Shown here piece by piece: positions 35,515-46,672 of a stretch of DNA of 64,000 nt. The notes below the pieces were generated by a model. That model was not told the DNA's origin and searched no databases. It saw nothing but the letters and a program-made list of their open reading frames with translations. This DNA comes from Cryptomeria japonica (Eukaryota > Streptophyta > Pinopsida > Cupressales > Cupressaceae). The translations under genes and the position numbers were made by a program. The stretch spans positions 18,887,932-18,951,931 of the forward strand of contig NC_081412.1 in the NCBI RefSeq assembly GCF_030272615.1, in the 5' to 3' direction. Numbering within the stretch: position 1 is the stretch's first letter; every line of letters begins with the position of its first letter.

Positions 35515-36266
35515 CATTGATGGCAACACTGAGGCAAATTTTGACATCTAAGTGTTCTACAAAAAAAAATGCAAAAACAAAATTGCTCCCCCTAAGCATA
35601 TACACTATCCCTTTGCAGAAAATACAATGTATATTATTCCCTTATAGAGATAAACATGAAAGTATACATTGCATGCATCAAAATTTGAAATACAAGAATA
35701 CTACTCCCCCTTTACCAACAATGACAAAGTATAGCTTAATAACCCCTGTTTCCATTAGCAAAAATAATAAGTGTTTATGACAATAAAGAGTGAAACTTGT
35801 CAAAAACCGATTTAAAGTCCTGCATAAAAGACTTCATGGATAAGGACCATGACTCAAGTAATGAGGTAGCAACCTCATTCTCCATTAGCATCTGGGATAC
35901 CTGTTCCTCCATGGCGTCTAGGGTACTCATCTCTTGAGTGATCGTTAAGGCATCGAGATTGAGATAGCATTTCTGAAGTATTTGCAGTCTTGGTAGTAGA
36001 ACCAGTTGAAGTTCCTACAAATCTTGTGTCTGGTTGTTGATCTCTAACTCTATCCTTGTAGACTGGATTTGAAACCGGTGAGCAGTTTGCCCATAAGCGA
36101 TGAAGGAATCATATGGTGGCTTGAAGGTGCTTATGTATGCCTGTAAGTCAGATTGCAGTTTGTCTTTTTGAGAAAGCACATCATCACATAATATATGGGG
36201 TTGGCATATCTTACTAAGCAGTAGATTCCCCTCATCCAGAGCATCCCTTATGTCTTTTTGTGCTTT

Positions 36267-39199
36267 CTATAGAACGGAGCGGAGCTCATTTAATTTCTTC
36301 ACCAAGGCAGTGTCTAGAGCCTTTTGATGCTTCTTTTGTGCACTGGCTTTAGCCACATCTTCGAGGCATTGTACTTGGTCCTCTACAACTGTGCATAAGA
36401 GTTTCAGTTGGGCTAGAGAGGAATTGGTACTTGGGAGATTGGTATCGGGAATCAAACTGGTAAGAGTTTCCATTGCAGTTTGAATAACATCTTCCTCCTT
36501 TTTCCTCCTTAGCGCTTCCAGTCTCTCCTTGGCAAGCTTAATACTTTGCAATAGCTCTGATTCATTTATAGATTGGAAGTCAATGGGACTGGTAATGTCA
36601 GCCAGTTTAGCTTGACTACCAGTTTCCGTTGGGGTCTCCACCTGTGCACTCTTTGTTGCTTCCTCCTTGTCCTCTGATTTTTGATTTTCCACTTCTGCTT
36701 CTTTTTCTCTTCTACTTATTTCTTTCTTTTCTCTTCTTCCTTCTTCCTCTCTTCTTCTTTCTACTTCTCTTCTTCTTTATCCTTCTTCTTCTTCTCCTCT
36801 TCCTGCTTCCTCTTCTCCTCTTCCTGCTTCCTCTCTTCCTGCTTCCTCTTCTCCTCTTCCTGCTTCCTCTTCTCCTCTTCCTGCTTCCTCTTCTCCTCTT
36901 CTTTTCTCTTGACCTCTTCCTGTTTCTTTTTCTCTTCCTCTTTCTTCTTCACCTCCTCTTGTTTCTTATTCTCCTCTTCTTTTCTCTTCTCTTCCTCTTT
37001 TCTCTTCTCCTCGTCTTTTCTCTTTTCCTCTTCTTTTCTCTTCTCTTCCTCTTTTCTCTTCTCCTCCTCTTTTCTCTTCTCTTCCTCTTTTCTCTTCTCC
37101 TCCTCTTTCATCTTTTCCTCTTCTATTCTCTTTTCCTCTTCCCATTTCTTTTGTCCTGCCATTTCTGTTGGAGTATCCAGAGTAACATTTTCACCATTCA
37201 AGGCATCAACATCAATGGGGTCCATTTGCTTAGTTACCTTTTCTCCTTCACTATTATACACCTCATTCAGTTTGCCAATTTCTGGTTCTTTCTCAGCCTT
37301 TTTGTTGCCTTCAACCACTTGGTGCAATTCCATAGTAGTTTTGGCATGCAAGTGGGTATCATTTACCATTTCACCAACTTTCCCTTCCAGTAATAGGAGT
37401 CTCCTTCTTCTCATGAAGAAGAGGCCTTTGTATGTATTCATAACTCTACAAAGTTCTGAATCTAACACATCAGGAAAATATTGTGCAAATATTTCCTCTC
37501 TTATTTCTTGTTCCTTTTCTATGGCAATGCACCATTTATAATCTAAGGAATTGTATAAAGAATCAGGTGCCTTAGATCTAACTTTTGAAGGTGACCGGTC
37601 ATTAATACATAAATATTGAATGACTTCCTATTCAACTTCTTGCTTCTCATTATCATTAAAATCATCAAAACATTCTTTCGAATCATTAAGAAATTTTCTT
37701 CTAATGTTCTTGATAGTTCTTTGACAATGTGTCAAAGGTTTGTAAGAAGAAATATCAAAATTTACCGGTGCTGAGGATGTCGGTTTATTGCTGGTTGCCT
37801 TTGTTTTCTTCCTTGTTTGCCTAGTCTTCTTAGGTTTTTCTTCAGATTATTTGTCCTCTGAGTCTGGTGTGTTACCTTTTGTCTTTTGCTTTCCCTCAAA
37901 TACTTTGGCGGGTGCAACTTCTGGTTTCTTCTTTGCTGGTGACCACTTGGTCACTTTGGGACTTGCTGTAGTAACCGATGTTGATACTGATGGAATTGCC
38001 TTTCCCTTCTTTACTAAAGGTTCTTCAACTGGTGTCGATACTGATGGCACTACCTTTCCCTTCTTTACTGAAGGTTCTTCAACTGGTGTAATCCTTTCTA
38101 GATAGGTGTCAGTTCTCTTTTTCTTAGGATCAAGTGGTGAGGCAAGTAGGGTAGAGGCATACCCGTCTAGCATGTCATACATCACCTTATAACCCATAGG
38201 CTCCACTTCTTCCTTTCTAGGCTCAACCACCTCCATTATGCACTCATCAACTTTGATGGTGAACTAGATATCTTCTTCATACTTCTTGACAATGTCACCT
38301 GATATTCTCACCCTTTGGCTCATTTTGCATCTAAACTCATCAAAGTATTTGTTCAAAACTTCAGGATAATTGGTTTCAACCGCTTGAAAAGTTTTTGTGA
38401 TTTTCTTTGTAACTGGTTGGTCAACAGACCACTGGATATCATCGACTCCTGGGAAGTAGCCTTGGAAGTAGAAGAACAATCTGACCAATAGTTGTCCAAA
38501 TATAAATTTCAAAGCATTATCTTGTTTAATTGACTTCAGGTTCACCAGAAGTTGCCTTTGCATACAGGTGCATAAGTCAAATGAGGCATCTTCTTTGATC
38601 ATCCTGTAGGCAGCATTTACCACTGCTGCATAGACAAAATTGATCCTGCTAGCATAGAATGTTCGATAACCTATCACCATGTAGGCATATTTGACCAAAT
38701 CATCTTTGATGGTATTGTCGGTCATTGCCCATTGTTCACTCATAGAACTGGTGAGCTTGGTCATTTCGGTCTTGATGATCTTCCTTAGAGCTGGTACTCC
38801 TCCAACGTTACAGAAACCGGTGACAACATGAATAGCTTCTAGTGTGATGTTGTGTGTCCACTCTAAGTACATTTTGTCACTGTGGACTCTGCTTAGAATG
38901 ATGTGGATGTGATCATCTGTAAATTCTTCAAGGAAATAGACCACATTGTGAAGCTTCCTCTTTTCCAAGATGTTGTATTTTGGTTTAATCTTCTTGTCCT
39001 TCCCACATAATAAGCTTAACTAAGAATGGATCACAAGAGATCCTAGGTCTTCAATTTTACAGTCAATATAATCTGAAATGCCTTCCTCGACCATGACACC
39101 GACAGGTATTTGGGATAGGGCATTATATTTTGCCTTCCGTTGGATGAAATATGCTAAATCAACAGGTGCACTAGAACAAGAGTGCGATGCAGAAGCCAT
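36267..39199 (-). pseudogene. Element B ORF2: large unrecognised protein with E/K/R helix
   Basis: From ATG at 39199 one frame runs to 36764 with stops only at codons 60 (39022), 312 (38266), 451 (37849), 524 (37630) and 813 (36763), all TAG or TAA. A frameshift in the purine tract then leads to a 141-codon tail ending at 36267. Residues 1-310 look globular and largely helical (DDHIHIILSRVHSDKMYLEW, FIFGQLLVRLFFYFQGYFPG). Residues 315-450 are Lys/Pro/Thr-rich with a VEEPxVKKGKxxPSVST repeat. Residues about 687-812 are an EEEKRK array, and the tail is a likely coiled coil (LLQSIKLAKERLEALRRKK). No enzyme motif is seen. I do not recognise the family; captured host coding or an element-specific accessory protein are both possible. 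Confidence 0.65.
36700..37140 (-). repeat. Purine-strand repeat encoding an E/K/R helix
   Basis: About 440 bp is almost pure pyrimidine on the plus strand, built of 18-bp and 21-bp units that encode KEEEKR and KRKQEEE. Mixed charge at this spacing is typical of single alpha-helix (ER/K) segments. The tract is also a homopurine-homopyrimidine run. Plus-strand open frames here are shadows without meaning. Confidence 0.8.
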
Positions 39200-39643
39200 T
39201 GATAATCAGAATAACTCAAGAAATACCTTCATAAGTCAAAATTTAGGGCTTGCAAATTCCACTTCGCCATGCACTACTTCAGTTGCTAGACTACCACTTG
39301 GTGTTCTTCACTTGACCGATTGATATTAGCTTTTGATTCTTCTTCAAGGATTTGAAATCTCTCTGAATCGCAAGACAAATCACCTTTCGTCGCTCTGCAC
39401 TTGAAAACTTCTTCACTTGCAAACTGATAAGTGAAAAATGACTTGAAAATTCTTTTTAAACGAATTCTTCACCTACCATAATAAATGCTCCACTATTAGG
39501 GCATAAACCCTAATTTGTCTTTTACCATTTTTGGTCTTCTGCCAAAAGACAACTATCACATATCAGTTAAGGTCTTTTACCGGTGTAGACTGGAGGGTTC
39601 GAAATATTCCACTGATTTTTTTCCCCCTAAGCTTTTATGTAGC
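39200..39643 (-). other. Element B spacer between ORF1 and ORF2
   Basis: About 440 bases carry no coding signal. In an autonomous copia element pol would follow gag at this point. No trace of protease or integrase is seen, so the loss appears clean. Confidence 0.55.
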
Positions 39644-40923
39644 TTAGTTTGCCAGTTTAGAGATTTCCACACAAGGTGCAGATACCAGTTCTCCTTGAAT
39701 CACTTCTTCTTGCTTCTTTTTCCATACTTTCTTCATATCCACCTGAACAGTTTCAACATCAATCTTTCCTTCCAGAGTGATCGGTATATCATCTGATATA
39801 TTCTTTCTCATCCTGCAGAATCTTGTTGTATGACCCAGTTTGTTGCAATGGTAGCAAACCATTCCAGGTGCATTCCAAGGTCCATTATTCATGTTTCTAT
39901 TCTTCCTTTTGCATGTTGCAGCAGTGTGACCACTACCATGACAAATAAAATAGGTTGCCCTCCATCTGGTTGCCGCTTGATAGCCACCGCTACCTGACTA
40001 ATAATTATAGGTATTAAACTGGTTTGGATTCTGGTTCCCAGAGGGTTCAAAAAAACTCCTTGACTTCTTTGAGGATACCTTCCGGTGTTGTACATGACAT
40101 ACCTGCATTCAAATGCTCTATGCCTAGACTTGTTGCATGCATAACAATTTCCATTGAATCTATTGGATCTAGGCTTATTGTTTAGAAAGTAAGAAAAGTT
40201 ATTGTAAGCCTTATTTCTACATACATTAGCAGTATGTCCTTCCTTGAGACAATTGAAGCAAACAGGTTTGGACTTTTTCTTACCTTTATCCTTTGATGTT
40301 GGTTGCTTCTTTGATGCTACATCTTTTGCTCCGGATGTCTCACCTTCCTCATATTCAGAGAAACCAAGTCCATTAGTATTCTTTACCGGTTTAGCTGATT
40401 CAAGCTTTTGCTCTAGCTTAGCAGCACTTTGATTGAATTTGGCAAGTATCTCCTTTGATTCAGTGAGTCCCTTGGTAATAGCAGTATTGGACTCCTTCAA
40501 GGTTGCATTCTCAGAAATAGCCATGTTTAGTTTACCTTGCATTTCCTCTTTTTCCACTTTACTTTCTTGGAGATGAGCAGTAAGTGTACTGATTTCTTGC
40601 TTCGGTTTGGAGATCTCATGATCTTTGTCTTTTACCAGATCTTCAATTTTTCTCCAGTTCTCAAGCTCTTGACACATCCTGATAGTCAGTTCTTTGAGTT
40701 CCCTTCTTAGGTTGGCATTAGACTCATTCAGTTTTTCAAGTTCTTCAAGTAGGGCTTCCATGTCCGCTTCATCAAAGGAACTGTTTTCAGTTAGTTCCAT
40801 CAGCTTCTCAGCATGCTCTCTCCTTTTTGCTAAAGAGGCTTTATATTTGACTTTGAGTTCATCATAAGCTTGCTCAGTCTGAGTGAGTCGATGAGTAAGT
40901 TCCCTCATAGTGTATTCCCCCAT
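39644..40923 (-). pseudogene. Element B ORF1: coiled coil plus four zinc knuckles
   Basis: The likely start is MGEYTMREL at 40923. Residues 1-200 form a long heptad-rich coiled coil (LEELEKLNESNANLRREL), then a Lys/Ser-rich linker, then CFNCLKEGHTANVC and CYACNKSRHRAFEC, both full CX2CX4HX4C knuckles. A frameshift near 40045, in a run of A, moves the rest to another frame, where a third knuckle (YFICHGSGHTAATC, first Cys changed to Tyr) and a fourth (CYHCNKLGHTTRFC) follow. The zinc knuckles are those of a retrotransposon gag that binds RNA, but the capsid domain seen in A, C and E is absent. The open frame also extends upstream through the PBS into the LTR (to 41172), which is probably incidental. 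Confidence 0.75.
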
Positions 40924-40958
40924 ATCTCTTTCCAAGTGGTTAAACTTATTGAAAGGTT

Positions 40959-40971
40959 GGCTTTGATACCA
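40959..40971 (-). other. Element B primer binding site
   Basis: The minus strand reads TGGTATCAAAGCC two bases inside the 5' LTR end (TTCATCA), close to the copia initiator-tRNA site. Confidence 0.85.
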
Positions 40972-40973
40972 AT

Positions 40974-42149
40974 TGATGAATACTAAGAGGGGGGAGTGAA
41001 TTAGTATACCAAAAATTACTGAACTCAAACACTTAAACAATTTAGTAGTAAATCGGTATAACAGTTTTACTAACAAACGGACTAACACAAATGCAAACCA
41101 AATAGAAAATAAGGCATTCACCCACAGAAGCACAATCACCATAACACAAGAGATTTTGACGTGGAAACCCAAATGGGAAAAACCACGGTGAGATGAAACT
41201 CACAAGTAACTATCTACAGAATAGTAACCAGACCGGTTAAGGTCATACAATGTTCTTCACCAGAACAGATCTTGTTAGGAATCTCAATTTCTGTTAGGAG
41301 ATAAGTCCGATTAAAGACTACCTTGTGAGAGGATTTCAAATCCACAATTATGAATCACCTTGTTAGAGGATTTACACAGGCTTTGCCAAGCCTACCCGGT
41401 TAAGGGTTTCAACCTTGTCGAAGATGTGAGTAATCAACAAGTGAGTGATCTAAATACTAGCACAGTATGCTTGGTTAGATCCTTGATAGCTCATTGTTAA
41501 AGCATTTCAGCATTACTTCAGTCTTCAAAAACTCCACACTCTATTTCTTCACACAGACCTATTCATTGTTCGCACATGCAAAAACCTCGTTAATCACCTT
41601 AAACCCTAACACCTTCTAAAACCCTAAACATGATGTCCTTAAAAAGGAATCCGATTTCATGTCGGTCCAATAGGATTACATTGCAAGTTCCTAGGTTCAT
41701 TGCATCTAGACACATTTGGTAACATGACACAAAATCACCATCAAAGTGTCGGTGGATGGTAACTCATCACAAAAATACCGGTTGGTAACTCATCACAGAG
41801 TATTATCGGTTCATACAACTTTACCGATTCCCAGTTGGTAACTCATCACATAGTAATACCGGTTCATATATTAAACCTATTACCGGTTCACAAAAATGAA
41901 GACTAGGAATATGACAACTGCCGCTTTATCTTCTTCGCTCCGCTTGAGATCCTCGAACCGCTTGAGGTCTTCATACCACTTGAGATTGGTAAACACTTTT
42001 TGCAAAACACCGGTAGTCTAAAGACTACTACATAATACCGGTTTGGAACAAATACTATTTGAGCATAACTCATACATACGAAAAGTGATCTCAAAGCAAG
42101 TGTGTGTCCATCAATGACAATCACAACATAATCATCAAAAATGCCAACA
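40974..42149 (-). repeat. Element B 5' LTR (right)
   Basis: 1,176 bp with the same ends as the left LTR. It has one fewer 53-bp unit and an extra TATTAAACCTATTACCGGTTCA-like insertion near 41868. The outer flank is CACAA at 42150-42154. Confidence 0.9.
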
Positions 42150-43603
42150 CACAATGTTTGCAAAAGTCGAGCTCGAGATTACAATCATCAAGGCCTTCAA
42201 CAAAGCTCTTATTTTTTAAGGTTCATAAGCCCTTTTCACCTATGTAGCCAAGTCTTTGGTGCCACAACATTGTCTTCTCAGCTGGGAGCTTCATCTCCAA
42301 AGCATTAGCACCCTTAGGTACCCAAAAAGCACGACCATCAAATGTTGAAACAACAGTCTTCTTTTCTACTTGATTAGATGGTGAGGATGAAGAATCCAAA
42401 GCCCTTTTCTTGGACTTGACAGAAGCACTATTGCATTGAACCATGCATGCATCCAGCTTATACAAGGTGCCAATCCAAACACCCTTAGCAAGCACCATAG
42501 AACCTCTGGTCATCTTACATCCACCTTGCAAGAAAACAACGTGCACTCCCACATCACTCAACTTGCTAATTGAAAGGAGGTTTCATGCCAAACTAGGGAT
42601 ATGCAATACACCATAAATACCCTTCAATATACCATCAGGGAATTGAATCTTGACTCTTCCATGACCAACAACCTTCAAGTGAGAATCGTCACCCAAGTAC
42701 ACCTTCCCACCATCATATTCTTCATACTTTGAAAATCAATCCATGTGAGAGGTCATGTGGAAAGAAGCACCTAAGTCAATCAACCATACATCTTCTGAAG
42801 CATGGGTTGCCAGGTCAGTGACAATCCATGTCATCTTGAGAGGATTTATCGGAATCAGAATTAGAGGAATTATTATTTTTCTTTTTCTTCTCCTCTTTAC
42901 AATCTTTTTGGAAATGACCGGATTTTTCGCAGTTTCAACATTTCGCCTTAGAATTTTTACCAGGAGACTTAGATCTCCCTAGAGACTTTGATTTACCCTT
43001 CTTGTCCTTTTTCTTTCCTTTCTCCTTCGATCTACCATGAGCAACCAAGCCCTCCTTAGCCATCTTAGAAGTTTTTCTTTGCATCTCTTCATATGGCAAC
43101 GAAGAAACCACATCCTCCATCTTGAAAGTGGTTGTTGTGCTTCTAATAGCCATCACAAGCTGATCCCACGAGTCTGGAAAAGAACATAACAAAAGAATGC
43201 ATTTGTCTTGATCATCAATCTTATCACTAGCTGAAATAATTTGAGCAACCAATATGTTGAATACATTCATGTGATCTACAATGGATCCTCCTTCCTCCAT
43301 CCTTAGAGAATACAACTTCTTTCTCAGGAATATATTATTTACCAAGGATTTCCCTTGATAAATATCACGGAGCTTATTCCAAAGTGCAGTTGTAGTCTTC
43401 TCCTCATGGACATTTAGGAGTACTGAATCAACCAGACAAAGTCTTATCAAACCCTTCGCTTTTCGATCCATTTTATCCTATTCATCCTGCGGTGTATTTT
43501 GGGGTTTTGTCAAGGAAACCGCTGCCCATAGATCTCTATCCATGAACATGTCCTCCATTTTGAGTTTCCTCAACTCATAACTGCTGCCATTAAATTTATC
43601 CAT
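42150..43603 (-). pseudogene. Element C gag, protease and GAG-pre-integrase segment
   Basis: The frame starts at ATG 43603 (MDKFNGSSYELRKLKMEDM) and reads a UBN2-type gag parallel to E. Stops lie at about 43474 and just after the Lys/Ser-rich stretch, where a zinc knuckle should begin. The protease region near 42760 and the GAG-pre-integrase (42561-42223; AEKTMLWHQRLGYIGEKGL) follow in other frames. The segment ends at the CACAA duplication of B, beyond which the integrase continues at 34294. Confidence 0.85.
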
Positions 43604-43709
43604 ATCTAACCTGCAAAAAAGTTATAAAATCTTCCACTGCAAAACTCCAACTGAAACTAGATCAACACAAAAAACTAGTCAACCCAAAAACAATAACAAA
43701 GATGACTAG

Positions 43710-43721
43710 GATCTGATACCA
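43710..43721 (-). other. Element C primer binding site
   Basis: The minus strand reads TGGTATCAGATC next to the 5' LTR, matching the copia initiator-tRNA site with a change near its end. Confidence 0.8.
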
Positions 43722-43723
43722 AT

Positions 43724-44571
43724 TGAAAGGAAGCCTAATTACAAAATAACGCTTCCAAATACTAAATCTAACAACAGAGGTGATGTAAAAATTTCTTACA
43801 AACTTTTAAAAAATATTCAAATTAGATAAACACATATAAAATCAGATTTAAACAAATAAAACCATAACACCATATATACGTGGGAAAACCCATTCGAGAA
43901 AAAACCCGCAATCCAAAAGCTAGACTCAATTATATTATTCAACAACAACATTCAACAACAACAACAACAGTTACAATACAATGCGCAGAGCTAATGCTCT
44001 TCAAGAGTAGTCTACAACAAAGATTTCGAGAATAATTCCAGAAGCATAACAACGCCTTCAACTTGTCTCTCATACAAAATCACTAGGGAATCAACATATT
44101 TATAGAGCTCATCACAAAGCGATATGTGCACATGGTTTCCAAAACCAACTTGAAAGCATAAGAGGTAAGTTGTGTCACAAGCAACATCTTGCTAATCCAA
44201 TGAGATGTTGCACATAGCAGCTTCTGAAGCAACAACACCTATCTCTTCCATAATTGTCATCTTGCCAAATGCAATGTAAGTAAAACATAGAAGTTACCAT
44301 GACCAAATAGGTGTCTTCCTTACCTCACACCACTTGTCAAAAGTGAACTCAAATCATAAATACAAACTTCCAAAATAAAGCTCTCTGTGACTCTTCCACT
44401 GAACTAGAAACTGTCATAATCATAATAGGAAATTTTATCATAATCTCAACATAGCAACTTATGACACTAGTTCCCAAAAAATATTAGGACTTCCAAAGTG
44501 GAATGAAAAATAAAACAAATAATTAAATTAGCATGTTTGGACTCTAAGGTTGAGACACCTTAATCCCAACA
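43724..44571 (-). repeat. Element C 5' LTR
   Basis: 848 bp, TGAAAGGAAG to ATCCCAACA on the plus strand. Its right part equals the split 3' LTR fragments at 11486-11710 and 20333-20373. The outer flank TTCGC cannot be matched because the opposite end of C is lost. Confidence 0.85.
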
Positions 44572-45149
44572 TTCGCAGTCAATGCTAAAACTCTCAAATT
44601 CATAATCAAGAAGTAGTTGTTTGCCAAGTTAAAATTTCATTCAATGATCTCTTCCTTTCCTAGAATGATGGATGAACATGATTCAAGTTCTTTCAACAAA
44701 TTACAGATTATTTTTGGTAGACAACACTATGAATCTAAAGGCTTAATTTGTGACTAAGAGATCGGGTATGAGCTAATATCAGTCAATGAGTAATTATAAG
44801 AAAAGTTCAAACACCCATAAATGTGACCTAGGGTTTTAGGGATAAATCATTTATAAACCTTAAACAAGACAAAGAGTATGGAGATCTAATTCCAAAATAA
44901 AAAATTGATCAAGCCACCTACTCTAAGAACACCAACATTTTTTCAGCTTTATGCCCAACAATGCCATGTCATTTTCTTGTATGCATGATACATGAGCAAC
45001 ATTTTACATTGATCAAGTCAAAGCATGCCAATATTACAACTTTGCATGACAAATATGGACAACATTTGCAATTTATGACTGTAAACAATAATCTACTTTA
45101 TGATTCCCAAAGACTCCTCACATTAACCTCTGACTGAAATCCTATTTAA

Positions 45150-45800
45150 TGAGGCGCTTAAAGGGTTTTACTAGTCCTAAGGATTATGGGGATGTTGAAT
45201 TTGAGGAATACAATGTCAGGGGTAGTACTAAGTCCCAAGATTGGCATTTCCTGGCTAAAAAGTTGGAGGATTTGACTACTAGGGTTGATAGCTTGGAGAT
45301 CCCCAGAACTGCTTGGGATGCAAAATAAACAAAGAATGGATTAAATGGTTCAAAAATGGGGTAGAAAATCTAGTTAGAATCAACAATAATCTGATGCAAA
45401 AAGTAGTTATGGAGGTGGTGAAAGTAGGTAAAAATATTTAGAGAAAGAAAAAGAAGAAAGCTCCTATGAAGACAGTGGATGCTCAAGCCAAAGGAAAGAA
45501 GAATATGTGGTGTCCAATTGGGAGGTGGAATTGGAGAAGATGGTTGATGGATGGGCTATATCTCTTAATGCCCCCTTTACTATTTATTTTATGTTGTTCT
45601 CTACTATTAGTTATTTTTAGGTTGCTGCTTTTAAAATATGTTAGTAGTAGTAGTTTTATGAACAGTTTATGAATTCTTCATTTGCATGGTTGGTGGGATT
45701 GATCTCCAAGGCCTTGTTTTTCATTTTTACTGATGGTTTTTTATTTTTATGTATAATGAGTTGGGGCCTTTCCCCACTTAATCTAATAAAAAATATTTAC
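45150..45800 (+). pseudogene. Possible LINE-like 3' fragment
   Basis: A plus-strand stretch reads RRLKGFTSPKDYGDVEFEEY and LAKKLEDLTTRVDSLEIPRT before stops. It is followed by Gly/Trp-rich decayed coding, and the segment ends in a GGGCCTTTCCCCACTTAATCTAATAAAAAA-type tail. A T-rich 3' region with an A-run after a CCCC phrase is common at plant non-LTR element ends. No RT is present, so this is tentative. Confidence 0.25.
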
Positions 45801-46075
45801 ATCACTGCAAACAACGATATCCCCTTATGGTGAACACTCCTTTAGTTTTACATCTTGACATTAATGACGAACTTTGAAACTAATTAAAATAGTTGTGGCC
45901 AACATCATTTAAGCCTTTTTAAATTGATTGCTTCACATGATATAATGTATTATTAGGAAGTTAGCTTAGTATCCCTTTTGAAATAATATTGATGTAACAT
46001 GCTTCCACGATGAATTCGTTTTTGTATTTCAAAAATATATAAATTCAACTCTAGTTTATATTTGTTTGAATGGAT

Positions 46076-46206
46076 TTCACTCTACATGCTTAATTAAATC
46101 TCTATAAAAGATCACAATGTTCCATTAAAATTTGTAGAGACAACAAGGAGGGGGGTTCTCTTATTGGTTCGAAGTAGGTACTGATGACAATACTATCCCC
46201 AATTAT
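46076..46206 (+). repeat. 130-bp direct repeat, copy 1
   Basis: Runs from TTCACTCTACATGC to CCCCAATTAT and is about 90 percent the same by eye as 46673-46805. The pair frames about 470 bases of unrelated sequence. Confidence 0.8.
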
Positions 46207-46672
46207 AGTAGGGCCCCCCGTGCTTCCCAACAACTAGTTTCCCACCCACCCGCATGTGTGGGGATGGGTGGGGGGTTAGATTGCTTGTGCTCATTAATGC
46301 CAAGCAGATTAATGAATTGATTAATGGTAGGTGAATTAATGAAGCTGGGGGCATCCTTAGAATGGCACTGATTAATGGCAAAGGTAGATTAGTTGGAACC
46401 ATAGATTGTCCACTTGACCCTGGATTCAAACTCATTCATTCCCAGGGTGAGCGAACAAAAGTTGTTGGGGTTGGTCTGGATAGGGGAAGCAGGGGGATGA
46501 AAGCATAGACCTAGGCTCTGAAATGCTCAATATTTCACTCCATTGATAGGAACCAAATCACCCACTTACTCATTTACAGATTAGCATGAAGACCCGGATT
46601 GGTCAAAGCCAGAATATAGGCTTGTTAGGAATGGTATATATTTATATATATATAGACACACTAAAACTTGTA

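Larger units (their letters stand above)
34295..42149 (-). mobile_element. Element B: pol-less LTR retrotransposon with two unusual ORFs
   Basis: Two LTRs (1,206 and 1,176 bp), a PPT, a PBS and a perfect CACAA duplication (34290-34294 and 42150-42154) show a proper retrotransposition product. Removing it restores C's coding sequence. The 5.5-kb interior has ORF1 (40923-39644; coiled coil plus four zinc knuckles) and ORF2 (39199-36267; about 980 codons, unrecognised). No protease, integrase, RT or RNase H motif is visible in any frame. It must therefore have used enzymes from another copia element. The LTR style links it to the block at 9.2-11.5 kb and more distantly to family A. Confidence 0.85.
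11486..44571 (-). mobile_element. Element C: Ty1/copia retrotransposon, broken by three insertions
   Basis: The outermost element reads right to left: 5' LTR (43724-44571), PBS, gag and protease (down to 42150), integrase, RT (34294 to 32077), RNase H (20784-20456), PPT and 3' LTR (20373 leftwards, continuing at 11710-11486). Element D is inserted in the 3' LTR, A in RNase H, and B between the integrase core and GAG-pre-integrase. Removing each insertion rejoins sequence that aligns with the related element E. The coding sequence has several stops and frameshifts. The outer part of the 3' LTR is missing, so no target duplication can be checked. Protein similarity to E places it in the same copia group, Tork-like as a tentative call. 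Confidence 0.85.

Noticed and set aside
36629-37541. Long plus-strand open frames rich in Phe, Leu and Ser
   Set aside because: They are complements of the purine-rich E/K/R repeat in element B ORF2; pyrimidine runs lack stops by composition.
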